A stretch of 64,000 nt of DNA from Deinococcus sonorensis KR-87 (GCF_040256395.1 NZ_CP158299.1:2705001-2769000), one strand, 5' to 3'; counted from the first letter of the stretch, positions 40,236-53,688 are shown. The notes: generated from the sequence alone by a model not told the origin. A program made the numbers and translations.

Positions 40236-40913
40236 ATGCAGACTTCTCCCCTCCTGGCCCTGGGCCTCGCGCTGACCGGCCTGACGACCTTCGCCACCAG
40301 CCAGGCCCAGACGGCCACGGACATCATCAGCCGCGTGGACGCCAGCCAGCGCGGCGCCAAGGACATCAGCTTCCGGCTGAGCGGCACGGCCAGCGTGCAG
40401 GGCAGCAACCAGAAGATTGACCTGAACATCCAGAGCATCCCCGCCGCGAATCTGGCGCGCATCGTATTCAACGCGCCCGACTCACTGGCCGACAACATCG
40501 TCGTGGTGGACAAGGCCGAGATCCGCAACTACCTGTACCTCACCAACCAGGTGACGGTGACGCCGCTGACCAAGGCCACCGGGCAGGCGGGCCTGAGCGG
40601 CTTGGACTTCAGCCAGATCAGCAACCTCAGCGCGCTGCTGAAGAACTACGACGTGCGCCTGCTGGGCAGCAGCGGGGCGGCCGGCAACCGGGTGTTCCAG
40701 CTGGAGGGCACCGCCAAGGCCGCCGGCGTCAATGATGGCAAGGCGCGCGTCTGGATCAGCGAGGCCGGCTGGCGGCCCACCCGCGTGCAGTGGCTGGACA
40801 GTGGCAACAAGGTGGTGGCGGACCTCAGCTTCAACAACTACAAGACCAACGCGGGGCTGAGCGCCACCACGCTGCGCATGCTCCCCAAGAACGCTGAAGT
40901 CGTGCGCCAGTAA
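40236..40913 (+). CDS. LolA-like lipoprotein-sorting / outer-membrane lipoprotein carrier protein
   Basis: 225 aa. Signal peptide [25 protein letters not shown], then a LolA/LolB-like half-barrel: [22 protein letters not shown] at the start, [30 protein letters not shown] in the middle, [22 protein letters not shown] later. Carries lipid-modified proteins or lipids across the periplasm in its family. No LolB or LolCDE genes are nearby. Leaderless promoter; ends in a 17-bp hairpin. Confidence 0.82.
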   Translation: MQTSPLLALGLALTGLTTFATSQAQTATDIISRVDASQRGAKDISFRLSGTASVQGSNQKIDLNIQSIPAANLARIVFNAPDSLADNIVVVDKAEIRNYLYLTNQVTVTPLTKATGQAGLSGLDFSQISNLSALLKNYDVRLLGSSGAAGNRVFQLEGTAKAAGVNDGKARVWISEAGWRPTRVQWLDSGNKVVADLSFNNYKTNAGLSATTLRMLPKNAEVVRQ

Positions 40914-40923
40914 TCCTTCTGAA

Positions 40924-40960
40924 ACAAACCGGCCCCCACATGGTGTGGGGGCCGGTTTGT
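40924..40960. terminator. bidirectional terminator between lolA-like and NlpC/P60 genes
   Basis: 17-bp perfect stem ACAAACCGGCCCCCACA / TGTGGGGGCCGGTTTGT with a TGG loop. It is the longest perfect hairpin I found here; the A/T ends of the stem give a short U-run in either direction. Confidence 0.85.
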
Positions 40961-40972
40961 CTCAGAGACGGA

Positions 40973-41620
40973 TCAGCTGCGCAGCACGCGGCGAGCGCCC
41001 ACGTACCGCTGAGACCAGTACGTGGTGGTCATGCTCTCGATCATGGTGCGGCCGTTGTAGCTGTTGGCGTTGGCGAATTCGCCGTTGCCCAGGTAGATAC
41101 CTACGTGCGACACGCCGCCACCGGCGGTGTTGAAGAACACCAGATCGCCCGCCTGGATGTTTCCGCGCGACACCGGAGAACCCACTCCGAACTGCGCGCG
41201 GGCTGTGCGCGGCAGGTTCACCCCGAGCTGCTGAAACACGGCGCGAGTGTATGCGCTGCAGTCAATGCCGTTACCTCCGGTTCCGCCCAGCAGGTAGCGA
41301 ATGTTCAGCAGCCGGCTGGCGACGGTCCGAATGTAGGCGCCGCCGCTGGCGTGAGCCGGTGCGGCGGCGGTCTGAGGCTTGGCGGTGGTCTGGGGCTTGG
41401 ATGCAGGAGCGGCCGTGCCCCCGAGGTTGAGATGCTGCCCCAGCTGGATCGTGCTGCTGCTCAGATGATTGAGCTGCATCAGGTCGGCCGGCTCCATATT
41501 GGCCTTCCGGGCGATGCTGTAAAGGGTATCGCCAGCCTTGACGGTGTAACTCGCTGCCAGTGCTGCACTGCCCATGCTCATGGCGGCGGCGGTCAGGAGA
41601 AAAGCGCGAAGGATGGACAT
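40973..41620 (-). CDS. LysM - NlpC/P60 peptidoglycan hydrolase
   Basis: 215 aa. Signal peptide (~1-22, ends ALAA), one LysM domain (~24-68: [17 protein letters not shown]), an Ala/Pro/Thr linker, then NlpC/P60 (~95-213). Catalytic Cys121 is in [15 protein letters not shown] and His172 in SHVGIYLG; the third polar residue is probably Asn184 rather than His. Cleaves D-Glu-diamino-acid bonds in peptidoglycan stem peptides. TAAACT lies 10 nt before the ATG. Confidence 0.93.
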   Translation of the reverse strand: MSILRAFLLTAAAMSMGSAALAASYTVKAGDTLYSIARKANMEPADLMQLNHLSSSTIQLGQHLNLGGTAAPASKPQTTAKPQTAAAPAHASGGAYIRTVASRLLNIRYLLGGTGGNGIDCSAYTRAVFQQLGVNLPRTARAQFGVGSPVSRGNIQAGDLVFFNTAGGGVSHVGIYLGNGEFANANSYNGRTMIESMTTTYWSQRYVGARRVLRS

Positions 41621-42055
41621 GAATGCGGGGAGTTTACCAGAGGTTTATTTATTCAGCATTTATTCTTGGGCGAGTGGCAGGGATTTATGCAGCTATACGC
41701 GCTTTATGCGGGTTTTTGGCCGATGAATACACAGATGAATACAAAATAAAGCTCAAGCTTCTCACCAGATGACTCATTTCTGACGTAGGGCCGCCGGTTT
41801 GACAGATGAGGGCAGGCCAGAGATGGAAAAACTCAAATTTGCCCTCCAGAAGGGCACTTCCGGGTTCACAACTTCACCAGTTGCCGTCCCCATGTACCGG
41901 CTGTGAGAAAGTGTATAACTTATTTTCTATATATTTCTGACTCATCTTCTCATGGAGAGGTTCCCCTCCACCCCTGCCGAAAGGGGGAAACTGACGCCTA
42001 TACTCGGGCAGACAGCGCGGCCCGCTGCCGGCCGCCCACTCACCCGGAGGTAGGC
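41621..42055. other. 435-bp AT-rich intergenic region
   Basis: The most AT-rich stretch in the window. It must hold the promoter of the NlpC/P60 gene (TAAACT at 41631-41636, minus strand) and of the gene at 42056. Candidate + strand elements include a TTGACA near 41804 and TATAAC/CTATAT stretches near 41914-41935. A small hairpin TGCCCT-CCAGA-AGGGCA lies near 41840. I see no open frame with a ribosome site, no tRNA and no riboswitch I recognise; a small RNA cannot be excluded. Confidence 0.4.
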
Positions 42056-42424
42056 ATGAAGGAACTGATGACCACGGAGCAGCTCTTGCAGGGCCTGAAA
42101 CATTACCGGCGCATCGCCCGGCAGGACCTGTTGCGTGCGCCGGAAACGCCGCACCCGGACGCCTTCCGCATTCACGCCGAGGCGCGGCGCAGCGTGTATG
42201 CCGCCCTGGAGGAGCAGGCCAGTCAGGGTGGGGCGCAGGAAGTCATCGATTTCGCGGTCCAGACGTACCGCACGCTGCCGTTTACCACCGGCACCGCCGA
42301 GCACGAGCATCCAGAACTGAAGGGGCGCGAGAACGCCCTGGAGAACTTCTTTCTGATGGTGGGACTGGATCCCAAGCTGCGCCGGGAAGCGCGCAGCGCC
42401 CGGCCCCGGCTGGCGACCGTCTGA
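42056..42424 (+). CDS. hypothetical protein upstream of uracil-DNA glycosylase
   Basis: 122 aa from the ATG at 42056, preceded by CGGAGGTAGGC. All-helical appearance ([48 protein letters not shown]) with a basic C-terminus ending [13 protein letters not shown]. No membrane segment or cysteine. No family recognised. The glycosylase GTG start lies 20 nt downstream, so the two are probably cotranscribed, and a link to DNA repair is possible but unproven. Confidence 0.7.
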   Translation: MKELMTTEQLLQGLKHYRRIARQDLLRAPETPHPDAFRIHAEARRSVYAALEEQASQGGAQEVIDFAVQTYRTLPFTTGTAEHEHPELKGRENALENFFLMVGLDPKLRREARSARPRLATV

Positions 42425-42444
42425 GCCGTCCGGCCCACCCGCCC

Positions 42445-43080
42445 GTGGACCCCAGCCGCCTGGAGCAGCTGAGCGAGCGCAACCGGGCCTGCACCGCCTG
42501 CGACCTGCGCCCCGGCTGCCTGCAGGTGGTGGTGTCGGACGGCAACCCACAGGGCGGCCTGCTGATCGTGGGTGAGGGACCCGGCGGCGACGAGGACCGG
42601 GTGGGCCGCCCCTTCGTCGGCCGGGGCGGACAGCTGCTGGACCGCATTCTGGCTGCCGTGCAGCTGGACCGGCAGGACGCCTACATCACCAACATCGTGA
42701 AGTGCCGCCCGCCTGCCAACCGCACCCCTGAACCCGGCGAGATCGAGACCTGCACGTCGCTGTGGCTCGAACCGCAGCTGCAGCTGCTGCGGCCCCGCGC
42801 CATCATCGCGCTGGGCAACACCCCGACCCAGTACCTGCTGCAGACGCGCCAGGGCATCACCCGGCTGCGTGGCCGCTGGCAGCGTTACACCCAGCGCGAC
42901 GGCCTCTGGAGCGCGCCGCTGATGCCGATGTTCCACCCGGCGTATCTGCTGCGTAACGATACCCGCGCCCCCGGCGGCCCCAAGAGCCTGACGTGGCGGG
43001 ACATCCAGGAGGTGCGCCGGGTGCTGGATGGCGCGTCTCCCCAGGGTCTGGATGACCGGCCAGCCGGGGGCCTGTTCTGA
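42445..43080 (+). CDS. uracil-DNA glycosylase (Fe-S, family 4 type)
   Basis: 211 aa. Removes uracil from DNA in base-excision repair. Family 4 marks: Cys16 and Cys19 ([12 protein letters not shown]) with two later cysteines ([10 protein letters not shown] and IETCTSLW) forming a 4Fe-4S site, motif [21 protein letters not shown], and motif [12 protein letters not shown] with the conserved His. The start is GTG at 42445; no ATG is available in the right region. The C-terminal ~20 residues are a non-conserved tail. Confidence 0.94.
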   Translation: MDPSRLEQLSERNRACTACDLRPGCLQVVVSDGNPQGGLLIVGEGPGGDEDRVGRPFVGRGGQLLDRILAAVQLDRQDAYITNIVKCRPPANRTPEPGEIETCTSLWLEPQLQLLRPRAIIALGNTPTQYLLQTRQGITRLRGRWQRYTQRDGLWSAPLMPMFHPAYLLRNDTRAPGGPKSLTWRDIQEVRRVLDGASPQGLDDRPAGGLF

Positions 43081-43095
43081 ACGCGCCCGCCTGAG

Positions 43096-44448
43096 TTACT
43101 GACCGCGGTCCAGCGAGCGGTACAGGGCCTGATACTGCCGCGCGGAGGCGTCCCAGGAGAAGTCCAGCGCCATGCCCCGGCGCATCCGGGTCTGCCACTT
43201 CTCCGGCTGCTCGACCTGGGCGCGCGCCTGTTGCAGGCACGCCACCAGCGCCTCGTCGTCCGCCGGGCCGAAGCGGAAGCCCACGTCGGTCGGCACGCTG
43301 TCCACCAGCCCGCCGGTCTCGCGCACCACCGGCAGCGAGCCGTAACGCATGGCGATCATCTGCGACAGCCCGCACGGCTCAAAGCGGCTGGGCATGCAGA
43401 AGGCGTCCGATCCGGCGTACAGCCGGTGGGCCAGCGGCTCGTTCATGCCGGACACGTAGCGCACCCGCGAGTGCTGAGACCAGCCCTTCAGGGCGGCCTC
43501 CAGCAGCGCCTCCCCGCTCCCCAGCACCACCACGTTCCAGTCCTGGGTCACTTCCGGCAGCGCCTCGATCAGCAGGTCCATGCCCTTCTGCGACACCAGC
43601 CGGGTCACGGCCGCCAGGATCGGCGCGTCGTCCAGCCCGAATTCCTGACGCAGCAGTTCCACGTTGGCCTGACGCCCGGCCGGCGTGTGAAACGGCTGGA
43701 TGTCCGGGTCGGCGGCCGGGTCCCAGCGCTCCAGATCCAGGCCGTTCAGGATGCCGCTCAGCTGCCCGGCCGACTCGCGCACCTGCAGCACACCCTGCAG
43801 GCCCTCGCCGTACTCGGCGGTGGTGATCTCGTGGGCATAGGTCGGGCTGACGGTGGTCAGGTGGTCGGCATACACCAGCCCGGCCTTCATCAGGTTGATG
43901 TCGCCGTGGAACTCCACGTTAGCGAAGTTCTGCGGGGGCAGCCCGGTCCAGCCGAAGCCCTCCTGGGCGTTCCAGCGGCCCTGGTACTGCAGGTTGTGCA
44001 CGGTATAGACGCTGCGCAGGCCCATCAGGCGGGCGTGGGCGACCACCAGTCCGGCCGCCCAGTCGTGGCCGTGCAGTACGTCGAAGGTCAGGCCCATGCT
44101 CGCCAGGGTCGGCAGCAGGGTGCGGCCCCAGCGGCAGAAGCGCTCCACGTCGTCCTCGGCGTACAGGCCGGGTCGGTCAAAGTCCGGGGTGCCGTAAAAC
44201 AGGTAACGCACGTCCCCGTCCACGATCTCCCCCACCCGGACCGGTCCCGGCTGCAACCGGCCGTTGCGCGGTTCGCTGGCCCGCCAGATCTCCTGCGGCT
44301 CACCGTTCAGGTCCTGCCACCACGGCGACACCACCGTGACCGAGACGCCCAGCCGGCTCAGCGCCTCGGGCAGCGCGGCCATCACGTCCGCCAGACCGCC
44401 CGTGCGCGAGTAGGGAAACACTTCAGAGGCCACCAGAAGCAGCTGCAT
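43096..44448 (-). CDS. glgA: glycogen synthase (ADP-glucose)
   Basis: 450 aa, GT5 family. Adds glucosyl units from ADP-glucose to glycogen. N-terminal [22 protein letters not shown] carries an Arg in place of the Lys of the usual K-T-G-G-L loop. C-terminal features include [15 protein letters not shown] and [30 protein letters not shown] (the E-x7-E region). ATG at 44448 is fixed by TAGAGT 7 nt upstream. Together with treS (22 kb) it points to glycogen-trehalose metabolism. Convergent with the uracil-DNA glycosylase gene (15-nt gap). Confidence 0.96.
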   Translation of the reverse strand: MQLLLVASEVFPYSRTGGLADVMAALPEALSRLGVSVTVVSPWWQDLNGEPQEIWRASEPRNGRLQPGPVRVGEIVDGDVRYLFYGTPDFDRPGLYAEDDVERFCRWGRTLLPTLASMGLTFDVLHGHDWAAGLVVAHARLMGLRSVYTVHNLQYQGRWNAQEGFGWTGLPPQNFANVEFHGDINLMKAGLVYADHLTTVSPTYAHEITTAEYGEGLQGVLQVRESAGQLSGILNGLDLERWDPAADPDIQPFHTPAGRQANVELLRQEFGLDDAPILAAVTRLVSQKGMDLLIEALPEVTQDWNVVVLGSGEALLEAALKGWSQHSRVRYVSGMNEPLAHRLYAGSDAFCMPSRFEPCGLSQMIAMRYGSLPVVRETGGLVDSVPTDVGFRFGPADDEALVACLQQARAQVEQPEKWQTRMRRGMALDFSWDASARQYQALYRSLDRGQ

Positions 44449-44455
44449 ACCGCCC

Positions 44456-44461
44456 ACTCTA
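44456..44461 (-). promoter_or_regulatory. -10 element of glgA
   Basis: TAGAGT on the minus strand with a 7-nt gap to the ATG at 44448. Confidence 0.55.
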
Positions 44462-44524
44462 GCCCAGCATCGGCCCCGGCAGGCCCGTCTGGACCAGGGT
44501 CAGCCGCCAGGGCGGTCCGGCTGT

Positions 44525-44530
44525 TACCCT
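44525..44530 (+). promoter_or_regulatory. -10 element of proA
   Basis: TACCCT with a 6-nt gap (GGAGGG) to the ATG at 44537. The gap also looks like a Shine-Dalgarno, but it would be removed from, or sit at the very end of, a leaderless mRNA. Confidence 0.5.
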
Positions 44531-44536
44531 GGAGGG

Positions 44537-45826
<1,290 letters not shown>

Positions 45827-45974
45827 GGAGAAAGGGCAGAGATACTCGCCAGCGTTCATCGAGACGGCGGCAACTCTGCGGTGAACCCATTAGGTCCAGT
45901 CGCCCAGCCAGAGGCAAAGTCTCCGGAACACACTTGGTGGTGCCCGGTTGACAGCTGCCGCTTCCAGTTCTACT

Positions 45975-46002
45975 ATTTCGGTAGTTAGCGAATTACCGAA
46001 AT
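45975..46002 (+). promoter_or_regulatory. operator dyad upstream of the hydrolase-sdpR-sdpI operon
   Basis: Perfect 9-bp inverted repeat ATTTCGGTA / TACCGAAAT separated by 10 nt, ending 12 nt before the ATG at 46015. It is very AT-rich relative to its surroundings. ArsR/SdpR-type repressors bind AT-rich dyads over their own promoter, so this is the probable SdpR operator. Confidence 0.7.
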
Positions 46003-46014
46003 GAGGACCCGCGT

Positions 46015-46983
46015 ATGCTCAAAACCCTGTCCCTGACCACCGCCCTGCTCGCCAGCCCCGCGTTCGCCACCTCTCAGGAGGTGACTTTGCAGGTGCCGGG
46101 CGCGGAGCTGCACGCCACCCTGCAAGTGCCGGAAGGCACGGTCCAGCCGCCGGTAGCGCTGATCCTGGCCGGAAGCGGCCCCACCGACCGTGACGGCAAC
46201 AGTCCGGCGGGCGTGACGGCAGCCAGCTACCGCAAGCTCGCCAGTGTCCTGGAGGCGGCCGGGATCGCCACGCTGCGCCCGGACAAGCGGGGGATCGGGG
46301 CCAGCCGGGCCGACAACCCCAGCGAGGCCGCCCTGCGCTTCACCGACTACGTGACGGATGCCCGGGCCTGGCTGACGTGGCTGAGCCAGCAGCAGTCCGG
46401 CGGAACCCGCACCTTTGGTCCGCTGGTCCTGATCGGGCACAGCGAGGGGTCCTTGATCGGGCTGGCGGCGCTGCAACAGCCGCCGGTGCCGGTGGCCGCC
46501 TTCGTGAGCCTGGCCGGCCCAGGTGAGAACCTGGCCACCACCCTCCGGCGTCAGCTGCACAGCAATCCGGCCAACCCGGCGGCCCTGGTGCAGGAGAGCG
46601 ACCGGATTCTGGACCAGCTGCTCAAGGGCGAGACGGTGGCCCAGGTCAGCCCGCTGCTGGCCCCGATCTTCCGGCCCAGCGTGCAGCCGTACCTGATCAG
46701 CGAGTTCCGGGCGGACCCGCCCGCCCTGATCGGTGCCCTGAAGCTGCCCATCCTGATCGCCCAGGGCGACCATGACCTGCAGGTGGGTGTATCAGACGCC
46801 CAGGCGCTGGCCCGGGCGCAGCCGACCGCCACGCTGCTGCTCGTGCCGGGGATGAATCATGTGCTGGTGGACGCGCCCGCCGACCCGCAGGGCAACCTCG
46901 CCACCTACGCCCGGGCCGACCTGCCGATCAGCGAAGGGCTGGCGGACGGCCTGACGGGCTTTCTGAAGGGAGCGCTGAAATGA
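46015..46983 (+). CDS. secreted alpha/beta hydrolase, first gene of sdpRI operon
   Basis: 322 aa. Signal peptide MLKTLSLTTALLASPAFA. Nucleophile elbow GHSEGS (LVLIGHSEGSLIGLAAL), oxyanion region LILAGSGPTDRDGNS, acid in IAQGDHDLQVG and His in VPGMNHVLVD complete a Ser-Asp-His triad. It resembles YqiA/'dienelactone-type' serine hydrolases with unknown substrate; a peptidase or esterase role outside the membrane is inferred. The sdpR GTG starts 1 nt after its stop, so the three genes are one operon. Confidence 0.87.
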   Translation: MLKTLSLTTALLASPAFATSQEVTLQVPGAELHATLQVPEGTVQPPVALILAGSGPTDRDGNSPAGVTAASYRKLASVLEAAGIATLRPDKRGIGASRADNPSEAALRFTDYVTDARAWLTWLSQQQSGGTRTFGPLVLIGHSEGSLIGLAALQQPPVPVAAFVSLAGPGENLATTLRRQLHSNPANPAALVQESDRILDQLLKGETVAQVSPLLAPIFRPSVQPYLISEFRADPPALIGALKLPILIAQGDHDLQVGVSDAQALARAQPTATLLLVPGMNHVLVDAPADPQGNLATYARADLPISEGLADGLTGFLKGALK

Positions 46984-46984
46984 C

Positions 46985-47284
46985 GTGAATGAGGTGTTCA
47001 AGGCGCTCTCCGACCCCACTCGCCGGGCCATCCTCAAGGAACTGCGGGCCGGGGAGCGCAGCGCCGGCGAGCTGAGCGAGCTGTTTCCCATCAGCAAGAG
47101 CACGCTCAGCGGTCACTTCCTGGTGCTCAAGGCCGCCGACCTGGTGGAAAGCGAGCGGCGCGGCACCACCATCCTCTACCGGCTGAACACCACCGTGTTT
47201 CAGGACGTGCTGAGCGGCCTGCTGGACCTGTTCGGACCGCAGGAGCAGGCCACACCGGACCCCTCCCGAAAGGACCAACCATGA
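46985..47284 (+). CDS. sdpR: ArsR/SdpR-type autorepressor
   Basis: 99 aa, compact winged helix: VFKALSDPTRRAILKELRAGERSAGEL, then PISKSTLSGHFLVLKAADLVESERRGTTILYRLN. No metal-binding cysteines (DVxDVC box absent), so it is of the SdpR/autorepressor type rather than a metal sensor. In Bacillus SdpR represses sdpRI until SdpI sequesters it at the membrane in response to the toxin SdpC. The GTG start follows the hydrolase stop directly. The stop overlaps the sdpI ATG (ATGA). Confidence 0.9.
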   Translation: MNEVFKALSDPTRRAILKELRAGERSAGELSELFPISKSTLSGHFLVLKAADLVESERRGTTILYRLNTTVFQDVLSGLLDLFGPQEQATPDPSRKDQP

Positions 47285-47949
47285 CCTCCCCCACTTCCCT
47301 GCTGCGCCGCGAGTGGCCCACCCTGCTGGCCCTGGCCGCCAACGCCGCCCTGATCGCCTGGAGCTGGCCCCGCCAGCCGCTTCAGGTGCCGGTTCACTGG
47401 AACCTGCTGGGCCAGCCGGACCGCTACGGTGGCCGCTTCGAGGCGCTGGTGGCGGTGCCGCTGGTGCTGCTGCTGCCGATGCTCCTGACCTGGGCGCTGC
47501 AGGTGAATGGCCCCGCCCGCAACGCGCTGCTGTTCCGGGTGACGCGCTTCGGGCTGGCGCTGTTGAGCCTGAGTCTGACCGCGCACGCCGCCTTCGGCTG
47601 GACGCCGGGCCGCAGCGCCCTGCTGGGCGTCGGGCTGCTGTTCACCCTGCTGGGCAACGTGATGGGTAAAGCTCAGCCGAACCGGTACGTGGGCTTCCGC
47701 ACCCCCTGGACCGCCCGCAGCCGGCTGGCGTGGCAGCGCGGGCAGCGCCGCAGCGGTGTGTTTCTGGTGAGCGTGGGGGTGCTGGTCCTGCTGACCGCCG
47801 CCGTGGTGCCGGCCGCCGCGCTGGTGCCGTGGGTGATGCCGCTGGGCTTCCTAACCCTGCTGCTGGGCGGGATAGGGTGGCTGGTGTGGCGCTCCTATCA
47901 GGACTACCGGGCCGACCCGGACCCGCGCTCGCCGTTTCAGAACACATAA
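47281..47949 (+). CDS. sdpI: SdpI family membrane immunity/signalling protein
   Basis: 222 aa, about six membrane segments. The N-terminal DUF1648 domain is clear in QVPVHWNLLGQPDRYGGRF, and the C-terminal SdpI domain in GKAQPNRYVGFRTPWTARSRLAWQRGQRRSG ('pN...GiRtpwtl.s...W...hr'). In B. subtilis SdpI gives immunity to the SdpC cannibalism toxin and sequesters SdpR. No SdpC-like toxin is seen here. ATG overlaps the sdpR stop; ribosome site AAAGGA. Confidence 0.92.
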   Translation: MTSPTSLLRREWPTLLALAANAALIAWSWPRQPLQVPVHWNLLGQPDRYGGRFEALVAVPLVLLLPMLLTWALQVNGPARNALLFRVTRFGLALLSLSLTAHAAFGWTPGRSALLGVGLLFTLLGNVMGKAQPNRYVGFRTPWTARSRLAWQRGQRRSGVFLVSVGVLVLLTAAVVPAAALVPWVMPLGFLTLLLGGIGWLVWRSYQDYRADPDPRSPFQNT

Positions 47950-47996
47950 GGCTGAGCAGCGGGGCGGGCCATTCTTGCCCGCCCCGCCGCTCAGCC
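47950..47996. terminator. terminator between sdpI and comB
   Basis: 20-bp stem GGCTGAGCAGCGGGGCGGGC / GCCCGCCCCGCCGCTCAGCC with one mismatch and a 7-nt loop (CATTCTT). The 3' arm includes the comB stop codon, so it is shared by convergent genes. Confidence 0.75.
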
Positions 47997-48737
47997 GGCC
48001 ACGAACCTCAGCGCGCCCTCCACGTCCTGCAACTCGGCTAAAGTCGGCACCACCGTGCTCTCGGAGATGCGGGCGGCGTAACGCACGTCCTCGCCCAGCC
48101 CCAGCCGGTCCAGATGCACCCCGTGGCCGCTGCTGGACAGCGCCTCCAGCGGGTTGCCCAGGTTGCGCCTCACCGTCAGCGCGATGCGGGCGCCGTCGTC
48201 CACGGTGAAGTCGCCCATTGCCAGCAGGTACTCGGCCAGCACCCCCGCCGCGTAGGCGTCCTCCAGGCTGACCCGCTCGTCGGTGCCGCTGCACACGATG
48301 GCGATCTCCTCCACTGCGCGCGCCCGGGCACGCCGGGCCGCCGCATGCGCGTTGGTGAGGGCCGCCAGCAGCACGTGCTTGCCGCTTTGCGCCGCTACGT
48401 GGGCCGCGCCGGTGCCGTTCGTCGTGTTCATCACGACCGTTCTGCCGGTGAAGTTGCGCCCCGAGGCCTCCACCGGGCTGTTGCCGAAGTCGAACCCGGG
48501 AATCGGGAGACCGCCGCGCTCGCCGCCCAGCAGGTACCGCTCATCCCGGACCGGCTCGCCATCCGGGCCCGGATGGTCGCGCAGGGCCAGCGCCCGCTCC
48601 GGGCTGGCGGTGAGCAGCAGCCCCTCTGCCCCGCGCTCCAGGTAGGCCACGGCGGTGGTGGTGGCGCGCAGGATGTCCACCACCAGCACCGTGTCCGAGT
48701 AGCCGCCGTGTGGCAGCAGATCCACCCGCAGCTTCAT
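47991..48737 (-). CDS. comB: 2-phosphosulfolactate phosphatase-like protein
   Basis: 248 aa. ComB family: [24 protein letters not shown] near the N-terminus, then [30 protein letters not shown] and [25 protein letters not shown]. ComB removes phosphate from 2-phosphosulfolactate in coenzyme M synthesis in methanogens; in other bacteria the role is uncertain, with sulfolactate formation the likely activity. ATG overlaps the rpe stop (ATGA), so it is translated with rpe. Confidence 0.92.
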   Translation of the reverse strand: MKLRVDLLPHGGYSDTVLVVDILRATTTAVAYLERGAEGLLLTASPERALALRDHPGPDGEPVRDERYLLGGERGGLPIPGFDFGNSPVEASGRNFTGRTVVMNTTNGTGAAHVAAQSGKHVLLAALTNAHAAARRARARAVEEIAIVCSGTDERVSLEDAYAAGVLAEYLLAMGDFTVDDGARIALTVRRNLGNPLEALSSSGHGVHLDRLGLGEDVRYAARISESTVVPTLAELQDVEGALRFVAG

Positions 48738-49408
48738 GCCAGCGCCCCGCGCAGCCGGGCCAGCCCCGCCTCAGCCCCGTCCGGTCCGTACACGCTGGAC
48801 CCGGCCACCAGACAGCTGGCTCCAGCCTCGGCCAGCAGGCGGGCAGTCTCGGCGTTCACGCCCCCGTCCACCTGCAGTTCCGCATTGCTGCCCAGTTCAT
48901 CCAGCCAGCGGCGCACGGTGCGGACCCGCTCGTAGGTCTGCGGAATGAAGCGCTGGCCCCCGAAGCCAGGATTCACGCTCATGATCAGCACCAGCCCCAC
49001 GTCCGGCAACACCGGACGCAGCGCCTCCAGCGGCGTGCCGGGGTTCAGGACCACGCCCGGCTGCTTTCCCAGGTCGCGGATCATCTGCACGGCGCGGTGG
49101 ATGTGAGGTGTGGCCTCCACGTGGATGGTCAGGCCGTCGGCCCCGGCCGCCGCGAACTGCTCCAGATAGCGTTCCGGGGCCTGCACCATCAGATGCACGT
49201 CAATAAACTGCCCGGTCTGGTCGGCGTCGCGCACCCGCCGCACCGCCTCCAGCAGCGGGAAGCCGAAGCTGATGTTCGGGACGAACTGCCCGTCCATCAC
49301 GTCCACGTGGATGTAGTCGGCGCTGCGGATGGCCCGCAGTTCGTCGGCCAGCCGGGTGAAATCACTGGCCAGGATGCTGGGCGCGAGCTTGATCGGTGTG
49401 GGCGGCAC
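48734..49408 (-). CDS. rpe: ribulose-phosphate 3-epimerase
   Basis: 224 aa TIM barrel. Interconverts ribulose 5-phosphate and xylulose 5-phosphate. Metal and catalytic residues are visible: [31 protein letters not shown] (His, Asp), [18 protein letters not shown] and [11 protein letters not shown]. The GTG start at 49408 has TAGAAT 9 nt upstream. Forms an operon with comB. Pathway partner of tal at 3 kb. Confidence 0.97.
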   Translation of the reverse strand: MPPTPIKLAPSILASDFTRLADELRAIRSADYIHVDVMDGQFVPNISFGFPLLEAVRRVRDADQTGQFIDVHLMVQAPERYLEQFAAAGADGLTIHVEATPHIHRAVQMIRDLGKQPGVVLNPGTPLEALRPVLPDVGLVLIMSVNPGFGGQRFIPQTYERVRTVRRWLDELGSNAELQVDGGVNAETARLLAEAGASCLVAGSSVYGPDGAEAGLARLRGALA

Positions 49409-49417
49409 AATGCAGCG

Positions 49418-49423
49418 ATTCTA
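49418..49423 (-). promoter_or_regulatory. -10 element of rpe-comB operon
   Basis: TAGAAT on the minus strand, 9-nt gap to the GTG at 49408. Confidence 0.5.
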
Positions 49424-49526
49424 ACAGTCTTCATCTCGACGCCGGGTGAAGCCAGCGGGGGTGCCGCAGCCATCTCGGTCAAGGAACGGTCACGGGCGCA
49501 CGCACCCCTCCGGGCCCGCCCTCCGG

Positions 49527-49532
49527 TACAAT
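49527..49532 (+). promoter_or_regulatory. -10 element of mfd
   Basis: TACAAT with a 7-nt gap to the GTG at 49540; supports a leaderless GTG start. Confidence 0.65.
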
Positions 49533-49539
49533 CGCCCCC

Positions 49540-52659
<3,120 letters not shown>

Positions 52660-52706
52660 GGCCTCCCGGCCCGCGCCGCATGGTACTAATGCACCCGTGA
52701 GCGTTC

Positions 52707-53129
52707 ATGATGCCGACTGACTTTGACGCCCTGCAGGCCTCGATCCAGGCCACCAGCGGCCCACGGCTGGCCGAGCAGCGTGCCTGCGAGGCATTTCTGA
52801 ACGCCCTGTACCACGCCCTGCGGCATGCCAGCGGGCCAGGGCTGCCACTCAACAACGTGTCGATCGAGCCGGCGGAGGACCGCACAGTGCGGCTGCGGCC
52901 CCTGCCGCAGGGCAGCTGGCACGCCGCATGGTTCAGGCTGGGGCTGTGCGAGGTGTACGTGCGGGTGCAGCGGCAGGCTGGGCAGTTCGTGGGCGAGTAC
53001 GGTCAGCAGGGCCGCTTCCGGCAGAGTGGCATCAGCGAGGACGACCTGCTGGCGCTGGCCCGCAGCCTGATGCGCGCCCTGGCACAGGAACTGGGGGATT
53101 CAGGGGCAAGCCGAACCGTGACGAACTGA
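52707..53129 (+). CDS. hypothetical protein downstream of mfd
   Basis: 140 aa starting at MMPTDFDALQ. Mixed helical and beta protein: EQRACEAFLNALYHALRHASG, then RLRPLPQGSWHAAWFRLGLCEVYVRVQRQAGQF, then a Ser/Asp turn and a helix SEDDLLALARSLMRALAQEL. No signal or membrane segment. No family recognised. A TACTAAT lies upstream, but the nearest GTG after it (52698) is out of frame and stops at once, so the ATG at 52707 is preferred. Possibly cotranscribed with mfd. Confidence 0.65.
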   Translation: MMPTDFDALQASIQATSGPRLAEQRACEAFLNALYHALRHASGPGLPLNNVSIEPAEDRTVRLRPLPQGSWHAAWFRLGLCEVYVRVQRQAGQFVGEYGQQGRFRQSGISEDDLLALARSLMRALAQELGDSGASRTVTN

Positions 53130-53137
53130 GCGAAGCC

Positions 53138-53143
53138 TACACT
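53138..53143 (+). promoter_or_regulatory. -10 element of gene at 53150
   Basis: TACACT with a 6-nt gap to the ATG at 53150; leaderless. Confidence 0.6.
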
Positions 53144-53149
53144 AGGGTC

Positions 53150-53608
53150 ATGGGGCTAGACATCGTGTTCGCCGTTGAGCGAAGGGGGCTGGACGGCGTG
53201 TGGAAGCGGGCCGAACCAGTGGTTCCCAACCCCGTTGCCGACTGGTTTGATGAGCCAGGATGCGAACTGGAATGCGCGGAGTATGCCCACGAGCACTGGT
53301 CCTTCGACCACGCCCGAGAAAAGTGGCTCATCAGCATCGAGTGGTCTGAGCACTTCCCAGTTCCTCAGGACATCAGTGCTGAAACACGGAGTTTCCTGAT
53401 CGCCTGGGCAGAGCCGGAGGCGGGCGGCATGATTCCATTGAGCAGCCTGATCGAAACGGACTGGTTGGCCGCATGGCACGATCCACGAACATTGGCCGCA
53501 TTAGAGTCGCATATGACGCTGCAGGATCTGCGCAGGCACGTCCTGGAACGCCTCATCCCACTCGGCGCTCCGGACGAAGTCCGCGTGATCTACGGCTATA
53601 ACGTTTAG
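53150..53608 (+). CDS. hypothetical protein, acidic and Trp-rich
   Basis: 152 aa, acidic and rich in Trp, Glu and His (ECAEYAHEHWSFDHAREKWLISIEWSEHF). No signal peptide or membrane segment; ends VRVIYGYNV. No family recognised. GC content is visibly lower than in neighbours, a mild hint of transfer. TACACT at 6-nt spacing strongly supports the ATG at 53150 and an independent transcript. Confidence 0.7.
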   Translation: MGLDIVFAVERRGLDGVWKRAEPVVPNPVADWFDEPGCELECAEYAHEHWSFDHAREKWLISIEWSEHFPVPQDISAETRSFLIAWAEPEAGGMIPLSSLIETDWLAAWHDPRTLAALESHMTLQDLRRHVLERLIPLGAPDEVRVIYGYNV

Positions 53609-53668
53609 GCTGCATCCACGAGTACACTCCTGGCCGGCCTGTCCCTGGCGACCGCTCCACCATCCGGC

Positions 53669-53688
53669 TATACTTGAACTCAGTTCAA
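53669..53688 (+). promoter_or_regulatory. promoter and palindromic operator of EMO-like gene
   Basis: TATACT (-10) at 53669-53674 runs directly into the perfect palindrome TTGAACT-C-AGTTCAA (53674-53688), which would cover the transcription start. TTGAAC/GTTCAA half-sites resemble those of Thermus FadR-type TetR repressors of fatty-acid degradation (from memory; the reported spacing may differ by 1 nt). Confidence 0.65.

Noticed and set aside
52698..52721. GTG at 52698 behind TACTAAT as a leaderless start
   Set aside because: That frame reaches a stop after seven codons; the supported gene starts at 52707 in another frame.
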